In this document: one piece after another, positions 14,349 to 22,850 of the stretch | How the letters are laid out: each line of letters opens with the position of its first letter | How positions within the stretch are numbered: position 1 is the first letter of the stretch | From: JAGOBP01 sp964550855 | GTDB taxonomy: Bacteria; Chloroflexota; Anaerolineae; Fen-1058 | DNA length: 64,000 bases | Assembly: GCA_964550855.1 (NCBI GenBank) | Contig: CAZKBQ010000022.1 | Location: 1 to 64,000 of the forward strand | Direction: 5' to 3' | The notes under the pieces: model-generated | Told to the model about the DNA's origin: nothing | The model's input: only the letters and a program-made list of their open reading frames with translations | Databases searched by the model: none | Translations under genes and position numbers: made by a program

Positions 14349-16820
14349 ATGCCTGCCAAACTATTGAACTACCAACAGCTGCAGCGCACCTGTGACCCGC
14401 GCCGCCTCAAATTCAAGACCACGGCCGATCTGCCACTGGCCGACGACATCATCGGCCAGCCGCGCGCGGTGCGCGCCATTGACTTCGGCATCGATGTGCG
14501 CGGCCCGGGATTCAACATCTTTGTCATGGGGCCGGGCGGCACCGGCCGCATGACCACCGTGGAGCGTTTCCTGACCGCGCACGCCGCCCAGCAACCCACG
14601 CCGCCCGACTGGGTGTACGTGCACAACTTCCGCGAACCGCTTCGCCCGCGCGCCATGCGCCTGCCGCCGGGCCGGGCGCGGTTGTTCAAGGCCGATCTGG
14701 CGGCGCTGGCCCGCTTCATCGAAACGGATCTACCGCGCGCCTTTGATACCGACGAATATCACCGCGCGCGCACCCAGATTACGCGCCAGTTTGAAGAAGC
14801 GCGCTCCGCCGCGTTACAGCAGCTGGACGACAAAGCGCGCCCGAAAAACTTTGTGCTGGCCCAGTCTGATCAAGGGTTGTTTCTGGCCCCGATGAATTCC
14901 GGCGGCGAACCGGCGACGCCGGAGCAGATCGCCGCCATGCCGGCCGAGCAGCGCGCCGCGCTGGACGCCGCCCAGCCGGAACTGGACGATCTCTTCAACG
15001 CCACCTTGCGCACCATGCGCGAGCTGGATCAGAAGGCGCGCGCCGGGCTGCTGGAGCTCGATCGGAAGATCGTGGCACAGGCCAGTGCGCCGCGCCTGAA
15101 CGAGTTGATCGAGCACTATCGCGCGGACTGTCCGGAGGCGGCCGAATACCTGGAAGAAGTCCGCGCCGATCTGATTCAGCGCATCAATGAGCTGCGCGCC
15201 ACCAACGGTGAAGCAAATGAAGCCGCGCCGGAAGGCGGCCCCGATCCGCTGCTGCGCTATCGCGTCAACGTGCTGATCGATCACGGCGAAACGCGCGGCG
15301 CGCCTGTCGTCGTGGAGACGAATCCCACCTTCATGAACCTGGTGGGCCGCATCGAGCGTGACGTGCGGCTGGGCGACAATGTGCTGGACTTCACCATGCT
15401 GCGGGCCGGCGCACTGCACCGCGCCAACGGCGGCTATCTGGTGCTGCGCGCGCAGGACGTACTGAAAGACCTTAACGTGTGGGAAGTGCTGAAGCGCGCG
15501 CTGAACACCGGCCAGGTGATCATCGAGGACCCCGGCACGCAGCTGCAGCTGTTTTCCACGCGCACACTGGAATCGGAACCGATTCCGCTGGACGTGAAGG
15601 TGATCCTGCTGGGCACGCCGTGGCTGTACTACGATCTGTATGATCACGACGAGGATTTTCGGAAGCTGTTCAAGGTGAAGGCCGACTTCGCCACCGAGAT
15701 GGAGCGCACGCCGGAGAACGAGCGCGCTTATGCGTTGTTTGTGCGCGCGCGCTGTGAGGAGCATGGCCTGCCGCCGTTTGACGCAGCCGCGGTGGCGCGC
15801 GTCATTGAATACGGCTCGCGGCTGGTCGAAGATCAATTCAAGCTGTCCACGCAGTTTGGTGCCGTGCAAGACCTGATTATCGAGGCGGGGCATTGGGCCA
15901 GGATCAACGGTCGGGGCACAGTGCAGGCCGCCGATGTGGAGCGCGCGCTGACAGAAGCGCGGTATCGCGCCAACCTCGTCGAGCAGCAGATGCGGGCCGC
16001 CATCCTGGAAGGCACGGTCAGCGTGCAGGTGACGGGCGCGGTGGTGGGTCAGATCAACGGCCTGACGGTGTTGGATTACGGCGATTACTCCTTTGGGCAT
16101 CCCACCCGCATTTCGGCGCGCGCGTACGTGGGCCGCAGTGGTGTGCTCGTCATCGAGCGCGAGGCGCACATGACGGGCCGCATTCACAACAAGGGCTTGC
16201 TGACGCTGGAAGGCTATCTGGGCGGCCAGTACGCGGTGAAAGAGCCGCTGACCCTGGCGGCCAGCCTGAGTTTCGATCAGACTTACAGCGAGATCGATGG
16301 GGACAGCGCAGCCAGTACGGAACTTTACGTATTGCTGTCCACGCTGGCCGGGCTGCCCATCAAGCAGGGCATCGCCGTCACCGGCTCGGTCGATCAACAG
16401 GGGCGCATCCAGCCGGTGGGCGGCCTGCAGGCCAAGATCGAGGGCTTCTTCGACGTGTGCGCGGCGCGCGGCCTCACCGGCGATCAGGGCGTCATGGTGC
16501 CTGCGGCCAACGTCCGCAACCTCAACCTGCGTGGCGATGTCGTGGAGGCGTGCCGCACCGGGCGCTTTCACATCTGGGCGGTCAAAACCATCGACGAGGG
16601 GCTGGAGCTGCTGACGGGCGTGAAGGCGGGCCGGCGGAACAAATCGGGCGCGTTCACGGCCAACTCGGTGCATGCCCGCGTCGAGGCGAAGATGAAGGCG
16701 ATTGCCGACGGCCTGGACGGCAACAAGAAAGATCAAGATGAAGAATCGCCCGCCCGCGCCAAGAAAACCGATGAAGAAGCGCGCAGCCGGCGCCGCAAGA
16801 AGCGCCAATCCGCACGATAA
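14349..16820 (+). CDS. Lon-related AAA+ ATP-dependent protease
   Basis: An 823-residue cytoplasmic protease of the Lon-like family with N-terminal ATPase and C-terminal S16 domains. The P-loop near residue 58 reads MGPGGTGRMTT, with Arg in place of the usual Lys, a variation to check against relatives. A long helical insertion (about 150-290) follows, then GALHRANGGYLVLRAQDVL, typical of this family's second ATPase half. The proteolytic dyad is S653 (DGDSAAS) and K696 (GGLQAKIEGF), spaced 43 residues apart as in Lon. The Lys/Arg-rich tail (SRRRKKRQSAR) may bind nucleic acid. Immediately downstream is a PrsW-like membrane protease. Confidence 0.93.
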   Translation: MPAKLLNYQQLQRTCDPRRLKFKTTADLPLADDIIGQPRAVRAIDFGIDVRGPGFNIFVMGPGGTGRMTTVERFLTAHAAQQPTPPDWVYVHNFREPLRPRAMRLPPGRARLFKADLAALARFIETDLPRAFDTDEYHRARTQITRQFEEARSAALQQLDDKARPKNFVLAQSDQGLFLAPMNSGGEPATPEQIAAMPAEQRAALDAAQPELDDLFNATLRTMRELDQKARAGLLELDRKIVAQASAPRLNELIEHYRADCPEAAEYLEEVRADLIQRINELRATNGEANEAAPEGGPDPLLRYRVNVLIDHGETRGAPVVVETNPTFMNLVGRIERDVRLGDNVLDFTMLRAGALHRANGGYLVLRAQDVLKDLNVWEVLKRALNTGQVIIEDPGTQLQLFSTRTLESEPIPLDVKVILLGTPWLYYDLYDHDEDFRKLFKVKADFATEMERTPENERAYALFVRARCEEHGLPPFDAAAVARVIEYGSRLVEDQFKLSTQFGAVQDLIIEAGHWARINGRGTVQAADVERALTEARYRANLVEQQMRAAILEGTVSVQVTGAVVGQINGLTVLDYGDYSFGHPTRISARAYVGRSGVLVIEREAHMTGRIHNKGLLTLEGYLGGQYAVKEPLTLAASLSFDQTYSEIDGDSAASTELYVLLSTLAGLPIKQGIAVTGSVDQQGRIQPVGGLQAKIEGFFDVCAARGLTGDQGVMVPAANVRNLNLRGDVVEACRTGRFHIWAVKTIDEGLELLTGVKAGRRNKSGAFTANSVHARVEAKMKAIADGLDGNKKDQDEESPARAKKTDEEARSRRRKKRQSAR

Positions 16821-16829
16821 GTATTGATT

Positions 16830-18287
16830 ATGAGCACACCCGAGTCTGCCGATGTTCTGCTGCCGATTGAGCCGCCTGCCCCGCCGCGCTGGTCGGCGAG
16901 CGCGCGCCGCCGCCTGACCCTGGCCATGGCGGCCGGCGCGGCGATGATGGTGCTGGGCGTGGCGCTGTGGTGGCTGCGCACCTCCAACCAGCCGTTTGTA
17001 GCGGCGGCGCTGCTGAGCGAGGCCAGTCTGTACCTGGTGCCATTTGGCGCCATTGTACTGGCGCTGGCCTGGCGCACGCGCGCGCTGTCACCCGAACAAG
17101 ACTATCAGCCTCAGCCTATCTTTAAGCCGCGCATCTGGTTCATCCTGATTTGGATCGTGGGTGTGGTGATTACGCTGGGAGCGGTTAACTCTGCGACGGA
17201 CTTGCTGACGCCGGCGGAACGTTCGCCGCTTGATCAGGCGCTGCGGCTGGTGCTGGTTTCGGCGCTGTATATGGTGGGCGGGCTATGGGTGTTCCGCTGG
17301 GTGGCCGAGAAGCTGCGTCTGGCCTGGCCCGCAGCCGAGCAGGCATGGTTGCGCTGGCCGCGCACGTGGCTCATCGCGTGGGCGGCGGTCTGGGGCGCGG
17401 CCAGCATCGTGGTGTCTGATCTGGCGTTGGTCGTGGTCAATCTGGTGCTCAATCCGCGCTCGTTTGCAACGGCTACGCAATTTAAGGAGCCAGACGAAGT
17501 TTGGAACACCGTTTTTCAGCTGCTCGACGATCCGCGCCGGGCGGTGGCCGTGGCGATTGGCGCCGTGCTGCTGGTGGTGGTGTTGGCGCCCCTGCTCGAG
17601 GAGGCGCTTAAGGCGCTGGGGCTGCGCTTCATGCGGCGCTGGCTGCACCAGACCAGCGATGGCCTGCTGCTGGGTCTGGCGTGCGGGCTGGGCTTTGGCG
17701 TGTTGGAAAGCGGTCTGTATTTGTACGGGCTGGACAACTGGCTGGTGGGCGGCTGGATGCGCCTGGGTACGGCCATTATGCATGGTGTAGCCACCAGCCT
17801 GGTGGGCGTGGCTTACGTACGGAGCCTGCACTCGCACAGGCGCGGCGATGTGCTGCGCGGCTATTTGCGAGCGGTGGCCATGCACGCTACTTGGAATGGC
17901 TCGGTGGTGTTCGTCGTGGTGGCGCTGGGCTTCCTGGGCTTTTCGCCGTGTCTGGCGCTGCTGGTGGGCCTGGGCTCGATTGTGCTGCTGGGCCTGATGC
18001 TCGGGAGGGTGCTGCCGCGCACCACCACGGCCGGTGCGCAGACGGCGGTGCAAGAGGATTTCAGCCGGGCGGCGGTGCCGCTGCCGCCCGGCTGGGCGCC
18101 GATGCCGTACAACATCGGCTGGCGCTTCGTGGGCAGCCGGCCCGATGTCAGCTCGATCCTGACGATGCCGCCGCTGGCGGTTCAACCGGAGGAACCGTCC
18201 GCGACGGCTGAGCAGCCGATCGAGCACGCCGCCCCACCGGTCGAACCGGCCGGCACACCGCCCGATCAGTCCGACTTCACGATCTAA
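16830..18287 (+). CDS. PrsW-family intramembrane metalloprotease
   Basis: A 485-residue membrane protein with about nine hydrophobic helices. The PrsW motifs are present: EEALK at about residues 254-258 (APLLEEALKALG), the second acidic motif GLGFGVLESGLYLYG, and His residues in IMHGVATS and MHATWNGSV that complete the metal site. Relatives cleave membrane proteins such as the anti-sigma factor RsiW. N-terminal and C-terminal tails are Pro-rich and cytoplasmic-looking. The ATG at 16830 is preferred to TTG 16824. It begins 9 nt after the Lon-like gene, suggesting a two-protease operon. Its substrate is unknown. Confidence 0.88.
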   Translation: MSTPESADVLLPIEPPAPPRWSASARRRLTLAMAAGAAMMVLGVALWWLRTSNQPFVAAALLSEASLYLVPFGAIVLALAWRTRALSPEQDYQPQPIFKPRIWFILIWIVGVVITLGAVNSATDLLTPAERSPLDQALRLVLVSALYMVGGLWVFRWVAEKLRLAWPAAEQAWLRWPRTWLIAWAAVWGAASIVVSDLALVVVNLVLNPRSFATATQFKEPDEVWNTVFQLLDDPRRAVAVAIGAVLLVVVLAPLLEEALKALGLRFMRRWLHQTSDGLLLGLACGLGFGVLESGLYLYGLDNWLVGGWMRLGTAIMHGVATSLVGVAYVRSLHSHRRGDVLRGYLRAVAMHATWNGSVVFVVVALGFLGFSPCLALLVGLGSIVLLGLMLGRVLPRTTTAGAQTAVQEDFSRAAVPLPPGWAPMPYNIGWRFVGSRPDVSSILTMPPLAVQPEEPSATAEQPIEHAAPPVEPAGTPPDQSDFTI

Positions 18288-18330
18288 ATCTCCCCGCCGA
18301 ATAAGGAATTATCCTGAGCCAGCGGCGTCG

Positions 18331-18367
18331 TCAACAAAAACGTCCCGCCCTGATAAGTGGCGGGACG
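18331..18367 (-). terminator. Rho-independent terminator of the molybdopterin enzyme gene
   Basis: A 9-bp stem (18359-18367 with 18341-18349) followed on the minus strand by TTTTTGTTG. Confidence 0.85.
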
Positions 18368-18387
18368 CGGGGTCGGTATCGGCCAGC

Positions 18388-19029
18388 TTACCAGCCGTAA
18401 CGCTCTTCTTTCCAGACGTTGGCCGTCATCGAATAACCGGCCTGCTCCCAGAAGCCGGGCTTGTCGTTGGCCATGAACTCCAGACCGCGCAGCCATTTGC
18501 CGCCCTTCCACAGATAGCGATCGTTCTCGGTGTGCTCGCCCGGAATGGCGCCCGCCACTCCCCGCAGCGGATAGCCGTGCTCGGCGTCGAGCGGCTCACC
18601 GTTGAAGTGCGTGGCCAGGATGAACTGATCGCTCAGCGCCACTTCCAGCGGCGTGTTGACGGTGAAGCCGTATTCACAATGCTGCATCAAGAAGCGCGCT
18701 TCGGGCTTCGGCTTGATGAAGCCGCCGTCAATCAGATCCTTCAGATGCACGCCTTCCCACACAGTGTCGAACTTGCTCCAGCGTGTCACGCAGTGAATGT
18801 CCAATGTCACCGTGCGGCGCGGCAGCCGATTGAATTCATCCCACGTCCAGCGCTTTTCCTCTTCCACCAGCCCGAACACGCGCAGGTCCCACGTGGCAGG
18901 GTTGAAGGCGGGCACGGGGCCGTAGTGCAGTACCGGGAACTTCTGTGTCAACGACTGGCCGGGCGGCAGGCGGCCCATCTGCCTGACCTGGCTTTCCTGC
19001 TCTTTGCGACCGAATAGATTGGATAACAT
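18388..19029 (-). CDS. Sulfite oxidase-like molybdopterin-dependent oxidoreductase
   Basis: A 213-residue protein of the sulfite oxidase / MsrP (YedY) molybdenum fold. The cysteine that ligates molybdenum is C80 in LDIHCVTRWS. Other family features are the opening WDLRVFGLV, VWEGVHLKDLI, CEYGFTVNTPLEVAL and GYPLRGVAG, with the closing KWLRGLEFM. No signal peptide or TAT motif is visible, so it is probably cytoplasmic, unlike MsrP. A GGAGG site precedes the ATG, and a TATAAT box lies at 19063-19058. It is a plausible user of the oxyanion imported by the tup system. The reaction is unknown. Confidence 0.88.
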   Translation of the reverse strand: MLSNLFGRKEQESQVRQMGRLPPGQSLTQKFPVLHYGPVPAFNPATWDLRVFGLVEEEKRWTWDEFNRLPRRTVTLDIHCVTRWSKFDTVWEGVHLKDLIDGGFIKPKPEARFLMQHCEYGFTVNTPLEVALSDQFILATHFNGEPLDAEHGYPLRGVAGAIPGEHTENDRYLWKGGKWLRGLEFMANDKPGFWEQAGYSMTANVWKEERYGW

Positions 19030-19142
19030 GATAATCGACCTCCGTTAGACTGAAAAAATTATACCAGCTGGATATTACGCGCCGCTTACTCGTCCGATCG
19101 GACACTCTTTAGTCCGGCGGCCTGCCCGATTGTTACACCCGA

Positions 19143-19178
19143 CAAAAAAGAACACCGCACGGCGCGGGCCGGCGGTGT
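19143..19178 (-). terminator. Terminator of the pentapeptide/phosphoribosyltransferase operon
   Basis: A 7-bp stem (19172-19178 with 19152-19158), followed on the minus strand by TTCTTTTTTG (the T-run is 19149-19144). Confidence 0.7.
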
Positions 19179-19199
19179 CTGGCTGGGGTGGCCGCACTT

Positions 19200-19706
19200 T
19201 CAATCGTGGCGCGAGCCGTCCGGCATGGTCGCGCCCTGCAGTTTGGCGGCGGTCAGGTCGGCGTCGGTCAGCACCGCGCCGTTGAGGCGGGCTTCGCGCA
19301 AATTGGCGCGGCTCAAGTCGGCCAGAGTGAAGGTGGCGCGGCGCGCATCGGCAAAGGTGAGGTTGGCCTCGCGCAAAATGGCGGCCGTGCAATCGGCCTG
19401 CGCCAGATGCGCAAAGGTCAGGTTGGCGCCGGACAAATTGGCGCCGGTGAGATTGGCCTGATACAGATCGGCCGTGCGCAGATCGGCCAGCGATAGATCG
19501 GCCTCCATCAAGTCTGCGCCGCTCAAATTCGCCTCATGCAGATCGGCGGTGCTCAAATTGGCGCGGCGCAGGCGGGCCTGATGGAGATCCAACCCCGACA
19601 AATCCAGCCCCGACAAATCTGCGTCCTTCAGATACAGTTCCAGTCCGCCGCGCGCCCGCCGTTCCTCGATGAGCTGCAGCAGTTCGTCACGCGTAAACTT
19701 GGTCAT
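19200..19706 (-). CDS. Pentapeptide-repeat protein
   Basis: A 168-residue protein built mainly of A(D/N)LxX pentapeptides from about residue 27 to 155 (DADLSGLDLSGLDLHQARLRR, EANLSGADLMEADLSLADLR). Such repeats form a right-handed quadrilateral beta helix. Roles of relatives range from gyrase protection (Qnr/MfpA) to structural or unknown functions; nothing here specifies one. The short N-terminal helix MTKFTRDELLQLIEERRARG is a common cap. No signal peptide. It begins 3 nt after the phosphoribosyltransferase stop codon on the same strand, so the two form an operon. Confidence 0.92.
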   Translation of the reverse strand: MTKFTRDELLQLIEERRARGGLELYLKDADLSGLDLSGLDLHQARLRRANLSTADLHEANLSGADLMEADLSLADLRTADLYQANLTGANLSGANLTFAHLAQADCTAAILREANLTFADARRATFTLADLSRANLREARLNGAVLTDADLTAAKLQGATMPDGSRHD

Positions 19707-19709
19707 CGC

Positions 19710-20261
19710 TTACTCGGGAGAGAAGATGGGCAGGTGACCCAGTGCGATAATGTCCTTCCACTTGGCGCGCTCGCCCTCCGTGAAGACGGCCACGGTGGCC
19801 ACAATCTGCGCGCCGGCCTTCTCGATGATCAGCCGCATGCCCTGCAGCGTGCTGCCCGTGCTGATCACGTCGTCTACGATGACGACGTTTTTGCCCGTGA
19901 GCAGCGCGTGATCCTTTTCGTCCAGGTACAGGGTTTGCGGCTGGCCAGTGGTGATGGACAGCGTCTCGGCGCTGAGCGCCTCGCCCATGTAGGGCTTGTA
20001 GCTCTTGCGAAGCACGACGTAGGGCAGACCGGTCTCCACGGCCAAGGCATGCGCCAGCGGGATGCTCTTGGCCTCGGCGGTCAGCAGCACCTGCGCATCT
20101 TTGGGCAGCCGCTTGGCCAGCGCCTTGGCCGACGCTTCCACCACCTCGGTGTCGCCCAGCATGTTGAACAACGCGATTTTGACGCCGGGCGCCACTTCGA
20201 ACAACGGCAGATGCCGCGTCAGTCCGGCGATCTTGACGGTATAGGTTTCTCGCTGCGTCAT
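19710..20261 (-). CDS. Adenine phosphoribosyltransferase-like purine salvage enzyme
   Basis: A 183-residue type I phosphoribosyltransferase. The PRPP-binding signature is VVIVDDVISTGST at about 125-137, and AKSIPLAHALAVETGLPYVVLRKSYKPYMG matches the APRT/xanthine PRT subgroup. It likely converts a purine base and PRPP to a nucleotide in the cytoplasm. The exact base cannot be fixed by eye, so no symbol is given; some relatives in this subgroup (PyrE/PurR-like) are regulators. GAGGAG lies 7 nt before the ATG, and a possible -10 TAGAAT lies at 20297-20292. First gene of the operon with the pentapeptide protein. Confidence 0.85.
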   Translation of the reverse strand: MTQRETYTVKIAGLTRHLPLFEVAPGVKIALFNMLGDTEVVEASAKALAKRLPKDAQVLLTAEAKSIPLAHALAVETGLPYVVLRKSYKPYMGEALSAETLSITTGQPQTLYLDEKDHALLTGKNVVIVDDVISTGSTLQGMRLIIEKAGAQIVATVAVFTEGERAKWKDIIALGHLPIFSPE

Positions 20262-20362
20262 GACGATCTCCTCAGGCGAAATGCAGCGGCTATTCTACCA
20301 CGCCGGGCCGAGGCGGGCGGCGGGCGAGCGACTCTGTAGAACTACTGATCAGCCGGGCAGCC

Positions 20363-21364
20363 TCAGGCGGTGACCAGCTGCACCTGCAGGGCGTCCAGCA
20401 CCAGCTGAATGGGATTCATGATGGTGGTGGTGTCCGAGCCGGCAAACAGCAGCCCCACCACCCGGCGCTGCATATCCAGCACTGCCGAGCCGGAATCGCC
20501 GCCGGCGCTCATGGCGCCCGCCATCAGCTGGCTGCGGTAGGTGGCAATCTTGCCGCCGTAGTCCACCGAGACGGTCACGTCGATCTGGATGACCTGACCG
20601 GTGGTGTAGCCGGTGGTGCGGCCCATCTTCTGGAGGGCGGTGCCCAGCGTGGCCGTGCCCACTCCGACGGGGATGCCGATGTTCAGGATGTCGGGCGTGA
20701 CCAGATCGGGGGTGGTGGGCCGCGCAATGGCGCAGTCAACGGTGTTGTTGCCCGGTTCGTTGATCTGCGGTGCGGGCGGCGCGGCCGGCTTGAACAGGTT
20801 CAGCAGCGCAGCCAGCGGTGAGCAGCCCGGCGCGGGTGGGGGTGTCGTGCCGCCCGGAAAACCGATCGGGATAAAAGCTTCCAGCGTGCCGATCTGATCG
20901 GCGGCCGTGCCGCCATCATACACGCCCGGCTGATAGATCGCATCGCCGATCTGCGCGTCGTTGGAATTGGCCAGCACGTGATTGTTGCTCAGGATGAAGA
21001 CCTGGCCGCCGCGCTGCACCAGACAGCCAAAGGTGCCCGCCGTTATGCGATAGTGGCCGATGCTGACGCCGGGCCGCGCGGGCCGCATGCGCTGCTGCTG
21101 CTCAAACGCCACGATTTTGCCGGTTTCGATCACGTCGGTCTTGACGCCGTTGAGCGTCCGGGGAACCAGCTGGCTTTCGGCCAGCTGGGCAGCCGGCAGC
21201 TTCTTGACGACTGAGACGACGATGGACGGCTCGGTGGTGGGTGTGTCACCTGCGATCTTGTAGCCCACGCCCGTGGCGACGACATTGTTCAAGCTCATCA
21301 ACATCGCTTCGGTCTGGCGCTTCATGTCCAGCGCAGAACTGATGGCCTGCAGAACATCATTCAT
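20363..21364 (-). CDS. Trypsin-like (S1 fold) serine peptidase with N-terminal module
   Basis: A 333-residue protein. Residues 1-90 form a module (NNVVATGVGYKI, IVVSVVKKLPAAQL, VKTDVIETGKIVA) that recurs as the whole of the next upstream gene product. Residues 100-333 are a chymotrypsin-fold protease with likely catalytic H129 (LSNNHVLANS), D210 (NTVDCAIARP) and S291 (GGDSGSAVLD). A Pro-rich loop lies at about 170-205. There is no signal peptide, so the protein acts in the cytoplasm or is exported otherwise. RBS: GGGAGATC before the ATG. Last gene of a three-gene operon with the small module and an IS630-like HTH protein. Confidence 0.85.
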   Translation of the reverse strand: MNDVLQAISSALDMKRQTEAMLMSLNNVVATGVGYKIAGDTPTTEPSIVVSVVKKLPAAQLAESQLVPRTLNGVKTDVIETGKIVAFEQQQRMRPARPGVSIGHYRITAGTFGCLVQRGGQVFILSNNHVLANSNDAQIGDAIYQPGVYDGGTAADQIGTLEAFIPIGFPGGTTPPPAPGCSPLAALLNLFKPAAPPAPQINEPGNNTVDCAIARPTTPDLVTPDILNIGIPVGVGTATLGTALQKMGRTTGYTTGQVIQIDVTVSVDYGGKIATYRSQLMAGAMSAGGDSGSAVLDMQRRVVGLLFAGSDTTTIMNPIQLVLDALQVQLVTA

Positions 21365-21396
21365 GGCTGATCTCCCTGTAGGTGGTGGCGCGGCGA

Positions 21397-21654
21397 TTAT
21401 TGGGCGCGGATGACGCCGGTCTCGACGACATCGACGGGCACGCCCTCAATGACGGCGGGTAATTGATCGCCGGGGTGGAGCTGGGCGGCGGCCACTTTGG
21501 CGCGCACCGATACGACGATGCAAACTTCGGAGGTGAGGTGGCCGCCGCGCGTACGAAAACCCACGCCCACGCCGACGACGTTGGCCCGGCGCAGCAGATC
21601 GCGTTCGTGGCGCTGTTTCACTTCGAGCGCGTGTTGAATGGCTTGCTCGGACAT
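21397..21654 (-). CDS. Stand-alone copy of the S1-protease N-terminal module
   Basis: An 85-residue protein. It aligns over nearly its whole length with residues 1-85 of the S1-type protease encoded downstream: ANVVGVGVGFR against NNVVATGVGYK, CIVVSVRAKVAAAQL against SIVVSVVKKLPAAQL, and VPVDVVETGVI against VKTDVIETGKI. A GGGAGG site 6 nt before the ATG at 21654 fixes the start; an in-frame extension to 21786 overlaps the HTH gene and was rejected. It may act as a chaperone, inhibitor or assembly partner for the protease, but that is inference. Confidence 0.8.
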   Translation of the reverse strand: MSEQAIQHALEVKQRHERDLLRRANVVGVGVGFRTRGGHLTSEVCIVVSVRAKVAAAQLHPGDQLPAVIEGVPVDVVETGVIRAQ

Positions 21655-21680
21655 CGGCTGCCTCCCGGTGGCATCGGCCC

Positions 21681-22130
21681 TCAGACCGATCGGCGCAGCG
21701 CGTTCAGCGCGCGGCGGATGGTGCGGCGGCTGACCGACACGCCGGAGGTCTTTTGTACTTCTTCGGACAGCATCGGCACTGTCCATTCGACGGCGTCGTA
21801 ACCATAGCGGCGCGGGCTGCGGCGCAGCAGTTTGCGAAGGATACGCATGGCCAGGCGTTGTTTTTCCGGCGGCCGACCGGTATGCTGCGCATCGGTGAGC
21901 CGATCTTGCACGCGCTGAGCCTGGCGCTCGGTGTAGCGCTTCTGCAGGTTGTACACTGCCTGCCGACTGAGGCCGGTCTCATCGGCCACTTGCTGCACGC
22001 TCTTGCCGTGATGCAGCCCCAGCAGGGCCTTGGCCCGGCGTGCGCGCCGTCGATCGGAACGCGAGCGCGCCACTTGCAGCAGTTTGTCTTTGGCTTGTCG
22101 GGTGAGGCGGATCAGCCCCATAGCGGTCAC
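21681..22130 (-). CDS. IS630-like helix-turn-helix protein lacking a transposase domain
   Basis: A 149-residue protein with two DNA-binding parts seen at the N-terminus of IS630/Tc1-type transposases: a homeodomain-like HTH (SVQQVADETGLSRQAVYNLQKRY) and a winged-helix part (YGYDAVEWTVPMLSEEVQKTSGVSVSRRTIRRALNALRRSV). The DDE catalytic domain is absent; the frame ends and the next gene's ribosome-binding site follows. It has its own strong promoter, so it could be a domesticated regulator rather than debris. GTG at 22130 was taken as start; ATG at 22121 is possible. First gene of the operon with the protease module and protease. Confidence 0.75.
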   Translation of the reverse strand: MTAMGLIRLTRQAKDKLLQVARSRSDRRRARRAKALLGLHHGKSVQQVADETGLSRQAVYNLQKRYTERQAQRVQDRLTDAQHTGRPPEKQRLAMRILRKLLRRSPRRYGYDAVEWTVPMLSEEVQKTSGVSVSRRTIRRALNALRRSV

Positions 22131-22147
22131 CGTTCCAATTTGACTAC

Positions 22148-22176
22148 AGCATAAACCACCGCGCCTGAATTGTCAA
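22148..22176 (-). promoter_or_regulatory. Strong promoter of the HTH-module-protease operon
   Basis: On the minus strand: TTGACA (22176-22171), a 17-nt spacer and TATGCT (22153-22148), about 17 nt before the GTG start. Confidence 0.75.
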
Positions 22177-22273
22177 TAAAATTACGGCCACGACCCGCCG
22201 AGCATTGGGCGTGAATATCGATCGGGCCGGGGTTGGGCCGGGCTGTTTCCACCGCCTGAGAATCGAGCAGACA

Positions 22274-22309
22274 TGAAAACTGGATGATCGAACGCTCGAT
22301 CATCCAGTT
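22274..22309 (-). terminator. Terminator hairpin downstream of the DUF-like gene
   Basis: A perfect 14-bp stem (22296-22309 with 22278-22291) with a 4-nt loop, continuing into TTTCATG on the minus strand. It is the longest perfect GATC-containing hairpin in this region. The rest of 22177-22332 shows no gene. Confidence 0.75.
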
Positions 22310-22332
22310 GATAAGGTGCGTAATCCTTGGAC

Positions 22333-22713
22333 TCAGGCGTAGCTGCCGGGGTCATCCTCGTCCTGGTCGGTGTCGTCGGTGGCCACTTCTTCAAAGACGC
22401 CGCCGGGCACGGCCACCCAGAGGTAAAGTAGATCGCCTTCTTCCACATGCCCCGGCCGCGCCGCCAGCACTTCCACTTGCTGGCGCAGGCCGTCGTATTG
22501 CGGAAAGTCCAGCTGGACCGGGCGGCCTTCGCCCCAGGCGCGATGGCAGCGCTCCATGAGCGACTGCGCGTTGAAGGTGCGCAGCTGGCACACGCCCACT
22601 GAGCGCGGGAAGGCGCCTTCCCACATGGAGCCCGACCAGACATCCTGTGACAGCATGAATTCAGGCGGCGGGCCTTCCACAATGGTAATCGTTTCAGGTT
22701 CGGAATAGGTCAT
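22333..22713 (-). CDS. Acidic hypothetical protein
   Basis: A 126-residue protein not recognised as a named family. It begins TYSEPETITIVEGPPPEFML and ends in a strongly acidic tail (ATDDTDQDEDDPGSYA). A central part (RPVQLDFPQYDGLRQQVEVLAARPGHVEEGDLLYLWVAV) looks like a small beta barrel. No signal peptide or membrane segment. Start: ATG at 22713 with AAGGGG upstream. It has its own promoter (22745-22771) and terminator, so it is a single-gene unit between divergent and convergent neighbours. The function is unknown. Confidence 0.75.
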   Translation of the reverse strand: MTYSEPETITIVEGPPPEFMLSQDVWSGSMWEGAFPRSVGVCQLRTFNAQSLMERCHRAWGEGRPVQLDFPQYDGLRQQVEVLAARPGHVEEGDLLYLWVAVPGGVFEEVATDDTDQDEDDPGSYA

Positions 22714-22744
22714 ACCGGTTCCCCTTCGTGATGATGCACTGGTG

Positions 22745-22771
22745 ATTATACCTGATCTCGGCCGTTGTCAA
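22745..22771 (-). promoter_or_regulatory. Promoter of the acidic hypothetical gene
   Basis: Minus strand: TTGACA (22771-22766), a short 15-nt spacer and TATAAT (22750-22745). Both boxes are consensus, but the spacing is below the optimum. Confidence 0.65.
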
Positions 22772-22850
22772 TAGTGACGTTTGCCCGATCAGTCGATTAC
22801 GACTATCATACGCCGACAGCTACTCACAGCTAGGGTTTGGGAGGGACGGC

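Noticed and set aside
14814..16808. A 664-codon antisense frame over the Lon-related gene
   Set aside because: Same reason: no start signal, no domain, and the plus-strand gene has clear catalytic motifs.
21681..22130. Intact IS630 insertion sequence
   Set aside because: No DDE domain, no terminal inverted repeats or TA duplication recognised; the gene has a normal promoter and operon context.
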